The position numbers were made by a program, and so were the translations under genes. Below the pieces are notes generated by a model that saw nothing but the letters and a program-made list of their open reading frames with translations, did no database searches and was not told where the DNA came from. This document shows positions 16,513 to 25,931 of a DNA stretch of 57,130 nt, in pieces (within the stretch, counting starts at the first letter, position 1; each line of letters begins with the position of its first letter). The DNA lies in assembly GCA_000817115.1 (NCBI GenBank), contig JUEO01000005.1, positions 1 to 57,130 of the forward strand, in the 5' to 3' direction. The stretch comes from a marine actinobacterium MedAcidi-G2B (lineage in GTDB: Bacteria > Actinomycetota > Acidimicrobiia > Acidimicrobiales > MedAcidi-G1).

Positions 16513-19500
16513 ATGCAAATAGGGAATAGAGGCCTTTATGTATTACTGACTCTTGGCGTTCTTGCAGCAGTATGGGCTATACCGTCATCTGTCGTTGGGG
16601 CAGAGACGGTTTTATCAGACGAAACGTCTTTACTTGAGATGACTACGAATGAAGATAGCTCGCTCTTAGGAGAGTTAAGCATTTCCGCGGAAGGCCAAGA
16701 ACTACTGGCTTCTGGCTACACACCGGGTGAGGCTGCAACTAAAATTGCTAAAGAAGAACTCCTTGAAGACCCTTCTTTGTCTAGAAACCCGTTTGGATTG
16801 ATCGTTCAATTTGAACATGCTTTAACGGATGAAGAAATCAACGAAGTATTGGCACCGATAGGTGGAGTTCTGGTAGGCAAAGCCGTGGCAGACGGATCAA
16901 CCTACCTTATAGAGACCCTGTACGAACTTGAATCAGTCTTAACAGTTCTAGAGTCAGATTCACGTATAAAGAGCGCTGAGTTTGATGAAGTTCTCCAAAT
17001 TTCAGACCTACCTAATGATCCAGACCTTGGTCAACTATGGGGGATGAACTCAACCTACGGTATTGATGCTCCCGGAGCCTGGGCTCAGACACTCGGTGAC
17101 TCCTCGGTTGTTGTCGCAGTCATCGATACTGGAATAGACCTAGACCATCCTGATCTTGTGGACAATCTTTGGACTAATAGTGATGAAATCCCAGGTAATG
17201 GTATTGACGATGACAGCAACGGGTTCATCGACGACATTCACGGCTGGGATTTTGTTAATAACGATGGCAACCCTGATGATGACAATAACCATGGAACACA
17301 TGTCGCTGGAACAATTGCAGCCTCAGCCAACTCTATAGGGGTAGTTGGAGTAGCTCCCGGAGTTCAAGTAATGGGATTAAAATTTCTTAATTCAAGTGGA
17401 TCAGGAATGACGTCCCATGCCTTACAGGCGTTGCAATACGCAATTGACAACGGAGCCCTCATCTCAAATAATTCCTGGGGTGGCGGCGGTTTCAGCTCCG
17501 CAATGGAGACCTTACTTACACAAGCCGAAGCAGTGAATCATGTGTTTGTAGCGGCTGCAGGAAACGCTTCAACCAACATTGATTCATATCCGACGTATCC
17601 AGCTGCATATCAGAACTCAAATGTAATTTCAGTTGCCTCAATTAAATCAGATGGCTCACAGTCAAGTTTTTCAAATTACGGAACATCAAATGTGGATGTG
17701 GCGGCGCCAGGATCTGGAATTAGATCCACTATCACTGGAGGAGGGTATGCGAGCTTTAACGGAACATCGATGGCTTCCCCCCATGTCGCTGGAATTGTTG
17801 CATTGATGAGGTCTTTAGCGCCGACGGTATCAACAACTGATATAAAACGAATTCTCATTGAAACCTCAACGTGGGATTCCCGGCTTGAAAACGTTTCAGA
17901 CTCGGAGGGAAGAGTTAGTGCTTCTGCGGCAGTATCAGCAGTTAATGGCTCCATTCCTTCTTTGAGCATTACTTCAAACGCGACAGTTGTGACAGAAGGA
18001 GACACCGTAGTCTTTTCCGCCACAGCCACAGATTCTTCAAATAATAATCTTTCTGGCCAAGTTGTATGGAAGATTGGAGATGCAGTTCAAACAACTGGAG
18101 CTACTTTCACTTACACTGCTTCGACTCCTGGTCAAGTTCGAGTAAGAGCACAGGTAACTGATTCATCTGGCACAGCATCCACATTCATAAACTTGACCGT
18201 CAACGAAATCGAACGTTCAATTACCGTCACGTCACCAAATGGTGGCGAAATATACGATCCAGGAGACACTAAACAAATTACTTGGAACCATGTAGGACCT
18301 ACCGGCCCAGTTGATGTAACTGTGATTGAAAAACAAACAGTTTCCGGAGAGTTCCTTGGAGAATCAGCGTTACCTATTGTTGACCATACTGTTCTCACCA
18401 TTCCACTAGATGTCACGTCTACTGCCGCAATTAGTTCACTATCGGTAGGTCTTCGTTTCAACCATACTTGGGACGCAGATCTACTCATAGAACTTGTTAA
18501 TCCTTCTGGACAGACAATTCAGCTTGCAAATCATGTGGGAAATTCAGGTGATAATTTCGGTTCGGGAGCAGAAAGTTGCAGCGGGCAATTGACGGTGTTC
18601 GCCGACACGGCAGAAACTTCGATACTTTATGGATCCGCTCCTTTTGCTGGCACTTACAAACCTCAGCAGTTACTCAGCGCGTTCTCTGGACAAAACCCTG
18701 CTGGACAGTGGAAAATAAAGATCAATGATCAGTGGACTTATGATCAAGGGGAACTGTTTTGCGCTCAACTGACTTTTAATGGGACAAGTACAGCCGTGGC
18801 AGCTGATATCCCGGTAGCAAACGGAACAGTATCTTGGACCGTTCCGGCATCATTGGCTGGAAAAAATCTTATTGCCAGAGTAGATAGCGGCCTTGCTTTC
18901 GATGAATCCAACTCAGCATTTACTGTTAGTGGCGGAGGTAGCCCAGCTCCTACGACGACCACTACAACGACCACGACTACGCAACCCCCCATAGAGATAG
19001 AAGTTGTCTCACCAAACGGGGGAGAAATATATGAACACGATGCCTCAGTGCCTATCTCATGGACGGTTACAGGCCAAGAACCTTTAACAATTTTCGCTCA
19101 TTCAGTAAATAAAGCACCAAAAGAATTGGGAAATAGCAGCCCGATAGAAGACCACCAAACTCTTCTAATACCCATTCAAATCCCCGATTCTGGAACGGTG
19201 AAAGAAGTCTCTCTTGGGTTAAGAGCAGATCATACGTGGATGTCTGACCTGACGGTCTCTCTTCGTCACCCTGATGGAACCACTGTGGTGCTCATGGATC
19301 GGGAAGGATCTAGCGGAGATAATTTTGGAACTGGCTCCAAGGATTGCTTAGGCCAAATGACAGTTTTTGACGATGATGCTCAAACGCCAGTAATAGATGG
19401 ATCAGCGCCTTACCTCGGAAACTTTATTCCCGAAGAGATACTCTCAACATTTGAAGGGCTGGCTACAGCTGGAACTTGGTATATAGAAATCAAAGATTCG

Positions 19501-20076
19501 TTCGGCATGGATCAAGGGAATGTTTTCTGCGTGGATCTTGAAGTAGCAGGTAATGGGGTGCAGATAGCAGTCGATCAGACAGCGCCACTAAGCATCAGCG
19601 CTGCGACTTTCGGCTCCGGGTCTTATTTAGTTAGAGCAGCTACCAGTAACGGAGCAAGCGAAGACTTCTCAGACTCTTCCTTCACGATAAATCCAGCACC
19701 ATTTGATGCCTCTGACTCTTTTCCTGCAGAAGAAGTTGAAGAATATGAAGTGACCGTCAATTATTCGCAAGAAGAAATGACTAATCTCACTGATTCAGCA
19801 AACTTTTTCAATATGAATGCAGAAGACTTTCAACTAACCGCTGTTGGGTTGCTTGCTTTCTTGCGGGCGTTACTCCCATCAGGTACGGGTGACTGGTCGC
19901 CCATTTGTACAGATTGTGGAGGATCTGAAGGTGTCACAACTCTCTATGTCGCTTCAGAAGGAACACAAAGTGCTCTTGAAAGTGTCGCTGGTTCTTCTAT
20001 GACAGGAGCTCAAGCTCAACGCTTCTCAAGCTCAGTTCTGATCTTCTTAATAGCGATATTAAATGCACAGAGTTGA
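16513..20076 (+). CDS. Secreted subtilisin-like serine protease with two P-domains
   Basis: About 1187 residues counted from the ATG at 16513, which has GGGG five bases upstream. Signal peptide residues 1-30 ending VVG-A; an I9-like propeptide at ~90-165; an S8 catalytic domain at ~170-475 with Asp205 (VIDTGID), His260 (NNHGTHVAGT), oxyanion Asn (AAAGNAS) and Ser419 (NGTSMASPHVAG). An Ig/PKD-like domain (~485-565) follows. Next are two copies of a module made of an SPNGGEIY strand-rich domain plus a proprotein-convertase P-domain (HTWDADLLIEL...; HTWMSDLTVSL...), joined by a poly-Thr linker. The ~120-residue C-terminal tail is acidic, with a hydrophobic end (SSVLIFLIAIL) and a CTDCGG pair. 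Probably exported to degrade external protein. No LPXTG motif; the hydrophobic tail might retain it at the membrane. Confidence 0.95.
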   Translation: MQIGNRGLYVLLTLGVLAAVWAIPSSVVGAETVLSDETSLLEMTTNEDSSLLGELSISAEGQELLASGYTPGEAATKIAKEELLEDPSLSRNPFGLIVQFEHALTDEEINEVLAPIGGVLVGKAVADGSTYLIETLYELESVLTVLESDSRIKSAEFDEVLQISDLPNDPDLGQLWGMNSTYGIDAPGAWAQTLGDSSVVVAVIDTGIDLDHPDLVDNLWTNSDEIPGNGIDDDSNGFIDDIHGWDFVNNDGNPDDDNNHGTHVAGTIAASANSIGVVGVAPGVQVMGLKFLNSSGSGMTSHALQALQYAIDNGALISNNSWGGGGFSSAMETLLTQAEAVNHVFVAAAGNASTNIDSYPTYPAAYQNSNVISVASIKSDGSQSSFSNYGTSNVDVAAPGSGIRSTITGGGYASFNGTSMASPHVAGIVALMRSLAPTVSTTDIKRILIETSTWDSRLENVSDSEGRVSASAAVSAVNGSIPSLSITSNATVVTEGDTVVFSATATDSSNNNLSGQVVWKIGDAVQTTGATFTYTASTPGQVRVRAQVTDSSGTASTFINLTVNEIERSITVTSPNGGEIYDPGDTKQITWNHVGPTGPVDVTVIEKQTVSGEFLGESALPIVDHTVLTIPLDVTSTAAISSLSVGLRFNHTWDADLLIELVNPSGQTIQLANHVGNSGDNFGSGAESCSGQLTVFADTAETSILYGSAPFAGTYKPQQLLSAFSGQNPAGQWKIKINDQWTYDQGELFCAQLTFNGTSTAVAADIPVANGTVSWTVPASLAGKNLIARVDSGLAFDESNSAFTVSGGGSPAPTTTTTTTTTTQPPIEIEVVSPNGGEIYEHDASVPISWTVTGQEPLTIFAHSVNKAPKELGNSSPIEDHQTLLIPIQIPDSGTVKEVSLGLRADHTWMSDLTVSLRHPDGTTVVLMDREGSSGDNFGTGSKDCLGQMTVFDDDAQTPVIDGSAPYLGNFIPEEILSTFEGLATAGTWYIEIKDSFGMDQGNVFCVDLEVAGNGVQIAVDQTAPLSISAATFGSGSYLVRAATSNGASEDFSDSSFTINPAPFDASDSFPAEEVEEYEVTVNYSQEEMTNLTDSANFFNMNAEDFQLTAVGLLAFLRALLPSGTGDWSPICTDCGGSEGVTTLYVASEGTQSALESVAGSSMTGAQAQRFSSSVLIFLIAILNAQS

Positions 20077-20077
20077 T

Positions 20078-20548
20078 TTAAGCCTCTCGCTGCTTGCGAC
20101 TTAAAGCTTTTTGCGTTTCCTTATCTGCATCTCGTTTAGCAATAGTTTGGCGTTTGTCATAGTCTGATTTCCCTCGCCCCAAAGCAACATTTATTTTGGC
20201 TTTACCGTTAGAGAAATAAAGAGAAAGTGGCACGAGAGTTAGACCATCTCGATTGAGGCGATGAAGGATTCGCTCAATTTCGTTGCGGTGAAGGAGTAAT
20301 TTCTTAGGTCGATCTGGGTCATGAGCAAAATTTGGATTATTGCGATAAGGAGATATGTGAAGACCAATGATCCAAAGCTCGCGGTCTTCTTCGCGTCCAA
20401 AAGCTTCCGAAATTTGAACTTTTGACTCTCTGAGGGACTTCACTTCACTACCTGATAGAACCAGGCCTGCTTCCCAAGAGTCAAATAGCTCGTAGTTTCG
20501 TTTTGCTTGACGATTTGTTGCTATTACACGATCATTACTTTCAGACAC
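20078..20548 (-). CDS. smpB: SsrA-binding protein SmpB
   Basis: Binds the tRNA-like domain of tmRNA and delivers it to stalled ribosomes. The oligonucleotide-binding barrel has the family blocks ATNRQAKRNYELFDSWEAG, LVLSGSEVKSLRE, and the basic tail GKSDYDKRQTIAKRDADKE that reaches into the decoding centre. I choose the GTG at 20548, giving 156 residues, the normal SmpB size. The frame continues upstream to 20617, but those 23 residues match no SmpB N-terminus. It lies near ssrA (15896-16284). The stop is 1 bp from the convergent protease stop. Confidence 0.95.
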   Translation of the reverse strand: MSESNDRVIATNRQAKRNYELFDSWEAGLVLSGSEVKSLRESKVQISEAFGREEDRELWIIGLHISPYRNNPNFAHDPDRPKKLLLHRNEIERILHRLNRDGLTLVPLSLYFSNGKAKINVALGRGKSDYDKRQTIAKRDADKETQKALSRKQREA

Positions 20549-20696
20549 ATCTAAAGAGTACCTTCCAAAACCAAGTACTTTCTTGTCATTGCAATGGATA
20601 TTAGATCTAAGATCCATTGAGTTGCTGAATCAATCCAGATGAGTCAAGGTAGATTGCCTAGAAGATTAAATGAATAAAAACACATGAGGAGTGCCC

Positions 20697-21416
20697 GTGC
20701 GACCTGATGGCCGACAAAATAATGAATTACGTCCGATGACATTCGAGCGAGACTTTACAGAAATGGCTCTCGGTTCTTGCCTTGTTTCATTTGGTCGCAC
20801 TCGAGTCCTTTGTACCGCTTCAATGAATGATTCTGTACCACCTTGGTTACGTAATACTGGTAAAGGATGGGTAACCGCAGAATATGCAATGCTTCCTGGC
20901 TCCAGCAGCGAAAGAGTGCGGCGGAAAACTTCTGGAAGAAGTCAAGAAATCCAACGCCTGATCGGACGCTCATTACGGGCGATCGTTGATCTTAAAGCAC
21001 TTGGTGAGAGAGAAATCACAGTTGATTGTGATGTTCTTCAAGCAGACGGAGGAACACGTACAGCATCAATATGTGGCGGTTATATAGCTTTACATGATGC
21101 ATGCAGCAGACTTATTGCCGCTAACGAAATTGATATGAATCCTCTTTTAGACGAGTTGGGAGCTATCTCTGTAGGAATCATTGACGGTGAAGCTCGTCTT
21201 GACCTTCCCTATGTTGAAGATGCCGCAGCAGAAGTTGACTTCAATGTTGTTATGACCGGCTCTCAAGAATTCGTTGAGGTCCAAGGAACAGCCGAAGGCG
21301 CAACCTTTAATCGCGGTCAATTAGATGAACTCATAGGGCTTGCTTCAGCAGGAATTGATGAAATTATTCAGAATCAGAAAAAGTTATTAGCGGTTCCGCC
21401 ACTTCCTAGAAATTAA
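20697..21416 (+). CDS. rph: Ribonuclease PH
   Basis: A phosphorolytic 3'-5' exoribonuclease that trims tRNA and other RNA 3' ends. 239 residues from GTG at 20697 (MRPDGR...), the usual RNase PH start and length (E. coli 238). GAGGA lies 6-7 bases upstream, whereas the GTG at 20691 directly abuts it. Conserved segments: [48 protein letters not shown], and the phosphate/metal region [19 protein letters not shown]. Co-directional with rdgB, as in many bacteria. Confidence 0.96.
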   Translation: MRPDGRQNNELRPMTFERDFTEMALGSCLVSFGRTRVLCTASMNDSVPPWLRNTGKGWVTAEYAMLPGSSSERVRRKTSGRSQEIQRLIGRSLRAIVDLKALGEREITVDCDVLQADGGTRTASICGGYIALHDACSRLIAANEIDMNPLLDELGAISVGIIDGEARLDLPYVEDAAAEVDFNVVMTGSQEFVEVQGTAEGATFNRGQLDELIGLASAGIDEIIQNQKKLLAVPPLPRN

Positions 21417-21428
21417 AGATTGAACGTC

Positions 21429-22010
21429 ATGCTCCCTGAGTTAGTAGTCGCTAGCGCTAACCCGGACAAAGTAAAAGAAATATCATCTGTTCTCGACGGC
21501 CTTGTGACTTTAATTCCTCGACCTGATCATGTACCAGACGTGGTTGAGGATGGAGACACTCTAGAAGACAATGCCAGACTGAAGGCCCAAGCTATTCTGA
21601 AAGCCACAGGAATAGCAGCACTGTCAGATGATACCGGCCTAAGTGTTGACGCACTAGGGGGAGAACCTGGTGTGCATTCAGCTCGGTATTCGGGCGAAAA
21701 TGCTACTTATGAAGAAAACGTTGAGAAGTTACTTCAAAATCTTGCTGGGGTGCCGCCAAGACTGCGTACAGCCCGTTTCAAAACTGTAGCTATGGTCTGT
21801 TATCCCGATGGAAGTGAAATCATTGCTACAGGTGTTGTAGAAGGAACGATCTCAGAATCACGGAAAGGTGATGAAGGATTCGGTTATGACCCAGTCTTTG
21901 TCCCCTATGAAGGGGATGGCTCGTCGTTCGCAGAGATGGGAGAAGAGAAGCATAGTTTTTCTCATCGAGGACGCGCTCTCCGAAATCTGGTGGAGATGAT
22001 CAATAGCTAG
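21429..22010 (+). CDS. rdgB: dITP/XTP pyrophosphatase (RdgB/HAM1)
   Basis: Hydrolyses non-canonical purine nucleoside triphosphates (dITP, XTP) to monophosphates, keeping them out of DNA. ~193 residues with the family motifs VVASANPDKVKEI, ALSDDTGLSVDALGGEPGVHSARYSG, GFGYDPVFVP and SFAEMGEEKHSFSHRGRAL. The start is either ATG at 21429 or TTG at 21420; neither has a clear ribosome-binding site, and translation may couple to rph, which ends at 21416. Its stop overlaps the stop of the GGDEF-EAL gene on the other strand by 4 bp (CTAG). Confidence 0.95.
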   Translation: MLPELVVASANPDKVKEISSVLDGLVTLIPRPDHVPDVVEDGDTLEDNARLKAQAILKATGIAALSDDTGLSVDALGGEPGVHSARYSGENATYEENVEKLLQNLAGVPPRLRTARFKTVAMVCYPDGSEIIATGVVEGTISESRKGDEGFGYDPVFVPYEGDGSSFAEMGEEKHSFSHRGRALRNLVEMINS

Positions 22011-24466
22011 TTCGGGGAAATTTCTGAAGGGTCAAATGTGCGATTAACGAATCGATCAAATTCTGCGTCACTGACCGGTTCGGAGAAATGAAAACCTTGA
22101 GCGAAATTGCATTTCAGTTTATTTAAGTGGCTCAGCTGAGTTTCTGTTTCCACTCCTTCCGCAACAACTTCAAGGTCCAAACTGTGCGCTAAGGCAATAG
22201 TGCCATTCACTATGGCGGTGTCGTCATCGTTAGTGCCAAGTCCAGTCATGAAAGAACGATCTATTTTTAAGAAATTGATTGGAAATCTTTTTAGGTAGGC
22301 AAGTGAAGAGAAACCTGTTCCAAAGTCATCAAGTCCGATTTGAACTCCAATAGCAGTTAATTCTTCTAAAACTTTTTCTGTCACAGGATTAGCTGCGATA
22401 AGAGCACTTTCGGTGAATTCAAGAGCCACCAAAGACGAGTCAAGATCATTTGTTTGTAATGCGGATCTAATGACTTCTGGAAAAGCAGGATCAGATAGTT
22501 GTCGCGCAGAGACGTTGACTGCCATATTCAGAGGGCTTTTACTGGTTTTGTTCCATTTTCCTAGTCGGTTTAGCGCTATGCCGAGAACTTTACTTCCAAG
22601 GTCAGCGATAAGACCTGTATCTTCGGCAACGTCAATGAATTGATCAGGCAGCAGTAGATCACCGCTTTCTGCTCTGATTCGTGCAAGAGCTTCCGCCCCT
22701 ACTACCGCTCCATCAGATATGCGTATAACAGGTTGAAAATAGACTTCAATGCGGTTCTCTTCTAAGGCCTGCCGTAACTCTTGCTCTACGCTGTGGCGTC
22801 GTACCGCTTGATCTCGAAGGTGATCATCAAAGATAGCAGCTTGGTCTCTTCCTCTTTCTTTAGCTCGGTAAAGGGCAGTGTCTGCATCACGGAGAAGATC
22901 AGCAGGCGTCTCTTGTCCATGAGCGAGAGCGATCCCAATACTGGTAGTTACAACAGTTGACTCTGAGCCGAGTTCCACCGGAGTGGATAATGATCGACGA
23001 ATTCGTTCAGCAGCGACTAAAGCATCTGTGGTGCGCACCATGCCGCTAATTACGATAACGAATTCATCGCCGCCGAGTCGCGCGACTGTATCTCCTGGTC
23101 GCACAGTTTTTTCCAGTCTTCGAGAAACTTCTCTTAGTAGGTCATCTCCAGCGCCATGACCTAAAGAGTCGTTCACTACTTTGAAGTTGTCAAGATCTAA
23201 GAAGAGAACTCCGACCATGTGATCATGTCGTGATGAGCGATGTAAAGCATCCCGGAGTCGTTCTAGTAGAAGAGCTCGATTAGGCAGGCCAGTTAATTCA
23301 TCATGAAAGGCGCGTTCTTCTAATTGGGTGGCTACTTCTACTCTTTCGGTAACATCTCGCGCATTAACTACTACGCCGGCCACTGCAGGATTTTCTAGAA
23401 GGTTGGTGGCTACTATCTCCATATGTAGCCAACTTCCATCGTCGTGGGAAATTCTTGCGTCAAAAGCAGGCGACATTCCGGGAGTATCGAGCATGTCTGG
23501 GACTTGCTCCGTTAGATCGGCACGATCTTCTGGGTGTACAAGCTCTATAACTGGAGTTCCTTCAAGTTGCAAAACATCTCGCCCGAGTACACGACCAACC
23601 GCGGGACTGGAGTAAATGATCTTTCCGTCGTTTCCGATCACAGCCACGAGATCAGAAGCATGTTCAACTAAGGCAGCCAACCTCACTTCGGATGCTTCAA
23701 CTCGCCGTTGAGCAGCATGCAAATCACTTAAATCTCTTGCTACTAACGAAATAGCATCAATTTGTTGTTTTTCGGTGCGGTGGGCCACGAGAAGGGCAGA
23801 CACAGGAACTTTTTTAGATGACCCAGCTTTACGAATGTTTAGTCTGAATTCACCCCGCCAGATATCTCGGGACCGAATTGAAGGGAGAGCAGTTGCCGCG
23901 AATTGAGCTTGAGACCAGCCATCTAAAAGATCTAAGAGTCTTGAGTCAACTATCCCCGGAGCTAACTCTTCAAGAGCGGCATTAGCCCATCTAACGTTAC
24001 GTCCTAGTGGATCGAGGATGGCAACTAGATCTGGACTTGCTTCTAACACTCGTGTTAACTCTTGAGCTCGTAATGCTTCATCAAGTTGCCCAGTGACGTC
24101 AGTGAATGTGAGTAGCCCTCCATCTTCAATCGGTGTAACCGAAAGATCGATCCAGCAAGGGTTACCAGAAGTATCTCTTAGTCGCAATCGTCCTCGGAGC
24201 CCTTTCTGGTCAGCAATAGTTTTTGTAAGTTCTGATAAGAAGCCAGTTTTTCCACTTGGGTCCAAATGGTCTTGCCATCCTGTTCCTAAGGCATCAGCAA
24301 TTTTTTGCCCGGTAATAGAACTCCAAGAATCGTTTATAGCTACACAGTGGAGAAGAGGATCAAGGAGAAACATTCCAGCAGGAGAAGAAGCAATAAGGTC
24401 GCTTAGATGGGCTCCCTGATTTGCTAGCTGGTGGTCGCTATCAACGGATATATCTTTTTTGTTCAC
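22007..24466 (-). CDS. PAS-PAS-PAS-GGDEF-EAL protein (cyclic di-GMP synthesis/degradation)
   Basis: 819 residues without transmembrane segments. Three PAS-type sensor domains (about residues 20-125, 135-250 and 265-385), a GGDEF diguanylate cyclase domain (~395-545) with an intact RLGGDEF active site, and an EAL phosphodiesterase domain (~560-805) with intact EAL (GAEALARI) and DDFGTGFSSL loop motifs. Both catalytic domains therefore look competent, and PAS input presumably sets the balance. The only usable start is GTG at 24466, one base beyond the 3' end of tRNA-Leu, so it has no leader and no ribosome-binding site outside the tRNA. This suggests a leaderless mRNA made by tRNA processing. 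Confidence 0.94.
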   Translation of the reverse strand: MNKKDISVDSDHQLANQGAHLSDLIASSPAGMFLLDPLLHCVAINDSWSSITGQKIADALGTGWQDHLDPSGKTGFLSELTKTIADQKGLRGRLRLRDTSGNPCWIDLSVTPIEDGGLLTFTDVTGQLDEALRAQELTRVLEASPDLVAILDPLGRNVRWANAALEELAPGIVDSRLLDLLDGWSQAQFAATALPSIRSRDIWRGEFRLNIRKAGSSKKVPVSALLVAHRTEKQQIDAISLVARDLSDLHAAQRRVEASEVRLAALVEHASDLVAVIGNDGKIIYSSPAVGRVLGRDVLQLEGTPVIELVHPEDRADLTEQVPDMLDTPGMSPAFDARISHDDGSWLHMEIVATNLLENPAVAGVVVNARDVTERVEVATQLEERAFHDELTGLPNRALLLERLRDALHRSSRHDHMVGVLFLDLDNFKVVNDSLGHGAGDDLLREVSRRLEKTVRPGDTVARLGGDEFVIVISGMVRTTDALVAAERIRRSLSTPVELGSESTVVTTSIGIALAHGQETPADLLRDADTALYRAKERGRDQAAIFDDHLRDQAVRRHSVEQELRQALEENRIEVYFQPVIRISDGAVVGAEALARIRAESGDLLLPDQFIDVAEDTGLIADLGSKVLGIALNRLGKWNKTSKSPLNMAVNVSARQLSDPAFPEVIRSALQTNDLDSSLVALEFTESALIAANPVTEKVLEELTAIGVQIGLDDFGTGFSSLAYLKRFPINFLKIDRSFMTGLGTNDDDTAIVNGTIALAHSLDLEVVAEGVETETQLSHLNKLKCNFAQGFHFSEPVSDAEFDRFVNRTFDPSEISPN

Positions 24467-24467
24467 G

Positions 24468-24549
24468 TGCGGACGGGGGGACTCGAACCCCCATGCCTTG
24501 CGGCGCCGGCTCCTAAGGCCGGTGCGTATGCCAATTTCGCCACGTCCGC
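24468..24549 (-). tRNA. tRNA-Leu (anticodon UAG)
   Basis: The minus strand folds with acceptor GCGGACG/CGUCCGC and discriminator A, D stem GCG/CGC, anticodon arm CCGGC-CUUAGGA-GCCGG (anticodon UAG, reading CUN leucine codons), a long variable arm (GCC-GCAA-GGC) as expected for tRNA-Leu, and T arm GGGGG-UUCGAGU-CCCCC. CCA is not encoded. The start codon of the downstream GGDEF-EAL gene follows after one base. Confidence 0.97.
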
Positions 24550-24589
24550 AGGCTTTGAGCTAAAGACTTAAAACCTTTTTGCTGTTTGG

Positions 24590-25198
24590 TTAATGCATTT
24601 CTCCACGACGAACAATAACTTGATCAATAATGCCATAATCACGAGCCTCCTCGGCGGTGAACCAGCGGTCGCGGTCGCTGTCAGCTTCAATAGTTTCGAC
24701 TTTTTGGCCTGTGTGTTCTGCTATACGTTCCTGAAGCATTTTTTTGGTGTAGGCCATTTGTTCAGCTTGGATAGCGATATCAGAGACTTGTCCGCGAACA
24801 CCACCTAAGGGTTGATGCATCATGATTCGTGCATGGGGGAGTGCGTAGCGTTTACCAGGAGCACCGGCACAGAGTAAGAATTGCCCCATAGAGGCGCCGA
24901 GTCCCATGCAAATTGTTCCTACTTCAGGTCCGACAAATTGCATGGTGTCATAAATGGCCATTCCGGAAGTTACTGAACCTCCAGGAGAGTTGATGTATAG
25001 CCAAATGGGTTTTTCTGAATCTTGTGATTCGAGAAAAAGCATTTGTGCGCTGATGTAGTTAGCTACTTCATCGTTCACGTCAGTGCCAAGAACGATGATT
25101 CGATCTTTGAGGAGGCGGCTGAAAACATCAAAGCGGCCATCCATGGCTGCATCAATGTTTGAAGTGATCGTTGAGTTAGGTATTGAATGTTCAGTCAT
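24590..25198 (-). CDS. clpP: ATP-dependent Clp protease proteolytic subunit
   Basis: 202 residues of the tetradecameric serine peptidase that works with ClpX/ClpC, including on tmRNA-tagged proteins. Catalytic Ser103 ([11 protein letters not shown]), His128 ([11 protein letters not shown]) and Asp177 (SDRDRWF) are all present, with the handle region [17 protein letters not shown]. Actinobacteria often have two tandem clpP genes; only one is here, and the flanking genes are rpe and tRNA-Leu. No clpX is in the window. Confidence 0.97.
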   Translation of the reverse strand: MTEHSIPNSTITSNIDAAMDGRFDVFSRLLKDRIIVLGTDVNDEVANYISAQMLFLESQDSEKPIWLYINSPGGSVTSGMAIYDTMQFVGPEVGTICMGLGASMGQFLLCAGAPGKRYALPHARIMMHQPLGGVRGQVSDIAIQAEQMAYTKKMLQERIAEHTGQKVETIEADSDRDRWFTAEEARDYGIIDQVIVRRGEMH

Positions 25199-25249
25199 GT
25201 AAAGAAGGCTATCGCAATGTAGGCATAGGGCGCATACGTATTTCTAGGT

Positions 25250-25921
25250 TTAAATTCTTGCCTCTTCCGCTCTTTGTCTTAGATCAGCGGTTGCATGTGT
25301 TAATCCTTCAGGGGCGTTAAATAGAGCGCTTCCAGAAACGAAGACGTTGGCACCAGCCTTTGCTGCAGCAGCGATAGTTGATGGCCCTATTCCTCCGTCA
25401 ACTTCAATGTCGCAATCGTACCCTTCAAGCATTTCAGCGATTCTTGCTACTTTCGATTCCATTTCAGCGATATAAGACTGTCCACCGAAGCCGGGATTAA
25501 CTGTCATGACTAGAACCATGCCGAGAAGGTCGCGAACTTGGCTGATCGCTTCTGGAGGTGTGTGTGGATTAAGTGCGACTGCAGGAGTAGCTCCTAGATC
25601 AGCGATAGTTGCCAGAGTTCGATGTAGATGGGTACAGGCTTCAGCATGCACAAGAATGGTTGAACAGCCTGCTTCGATGTATCGGGGAATTAGGAGATCT
25701 GGGTCAACTACCATCAGATGCGCTTCGAAATCTATTGAGAGTAGTGGTCTGATTGAAGCCACAACATCGGGGCCTACCGTCAAGTTCGGAACAAACACGC
25801 CGTCCATAATGTCCCAATGGATCCGGTCAACTCCAGCTTCTTGGAGGGATAAACATTCTTCACCTAAGCGTGCGAAATCAGCAGGGAGAATGGATGGGGC
25901 GATAAGTATGGGTCTGCTCAT
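25250..25921 (-). CDS. rpe: Ribulose-phosphate 3-epimerase
   Basis: Interconverts ribulose-5-phosphate and xylulose-5-phosphate in the pentose phosphate pathway. 223 residues starting MSRPILIAPSILPADFARLG. Metal ligands His35 and Asp37 (RIHWDIMDG), HLMV, the flexible loop VMTVNPGFGGQSYI, and the phosphate-binding EVDGGI and VSGSALF are intact. The frame is open a further 108 bp upstream, but that part overlaps aceK and matches nothing in the family, so I start at the ATG at 25921. It lies 10 bp after aceK, so the two may be co-transcribed. Confidence 0.96.
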   Translation of the reverse strand: MSRPILIAPSILPADFARLGEECLSLQEAGVDRIHWDIMDGVFVPNLTVGPDVVASIRPLLSIDFEAHLMVVDPDLLIPRYIEAGCSTILVHAEACTHLHRTLATIADLGATPAVALNPHTPPEAISQVRDLLGMVLVMTVNPGFGGQSYIAEMESKVARIAEMLEGYDCDIEVDGGIGPSTIAAAAKAGANVFVSGSALFNAPEGLTHATADLRQRAEEARI

Positions 25922-25931
25922 AATATTGACT

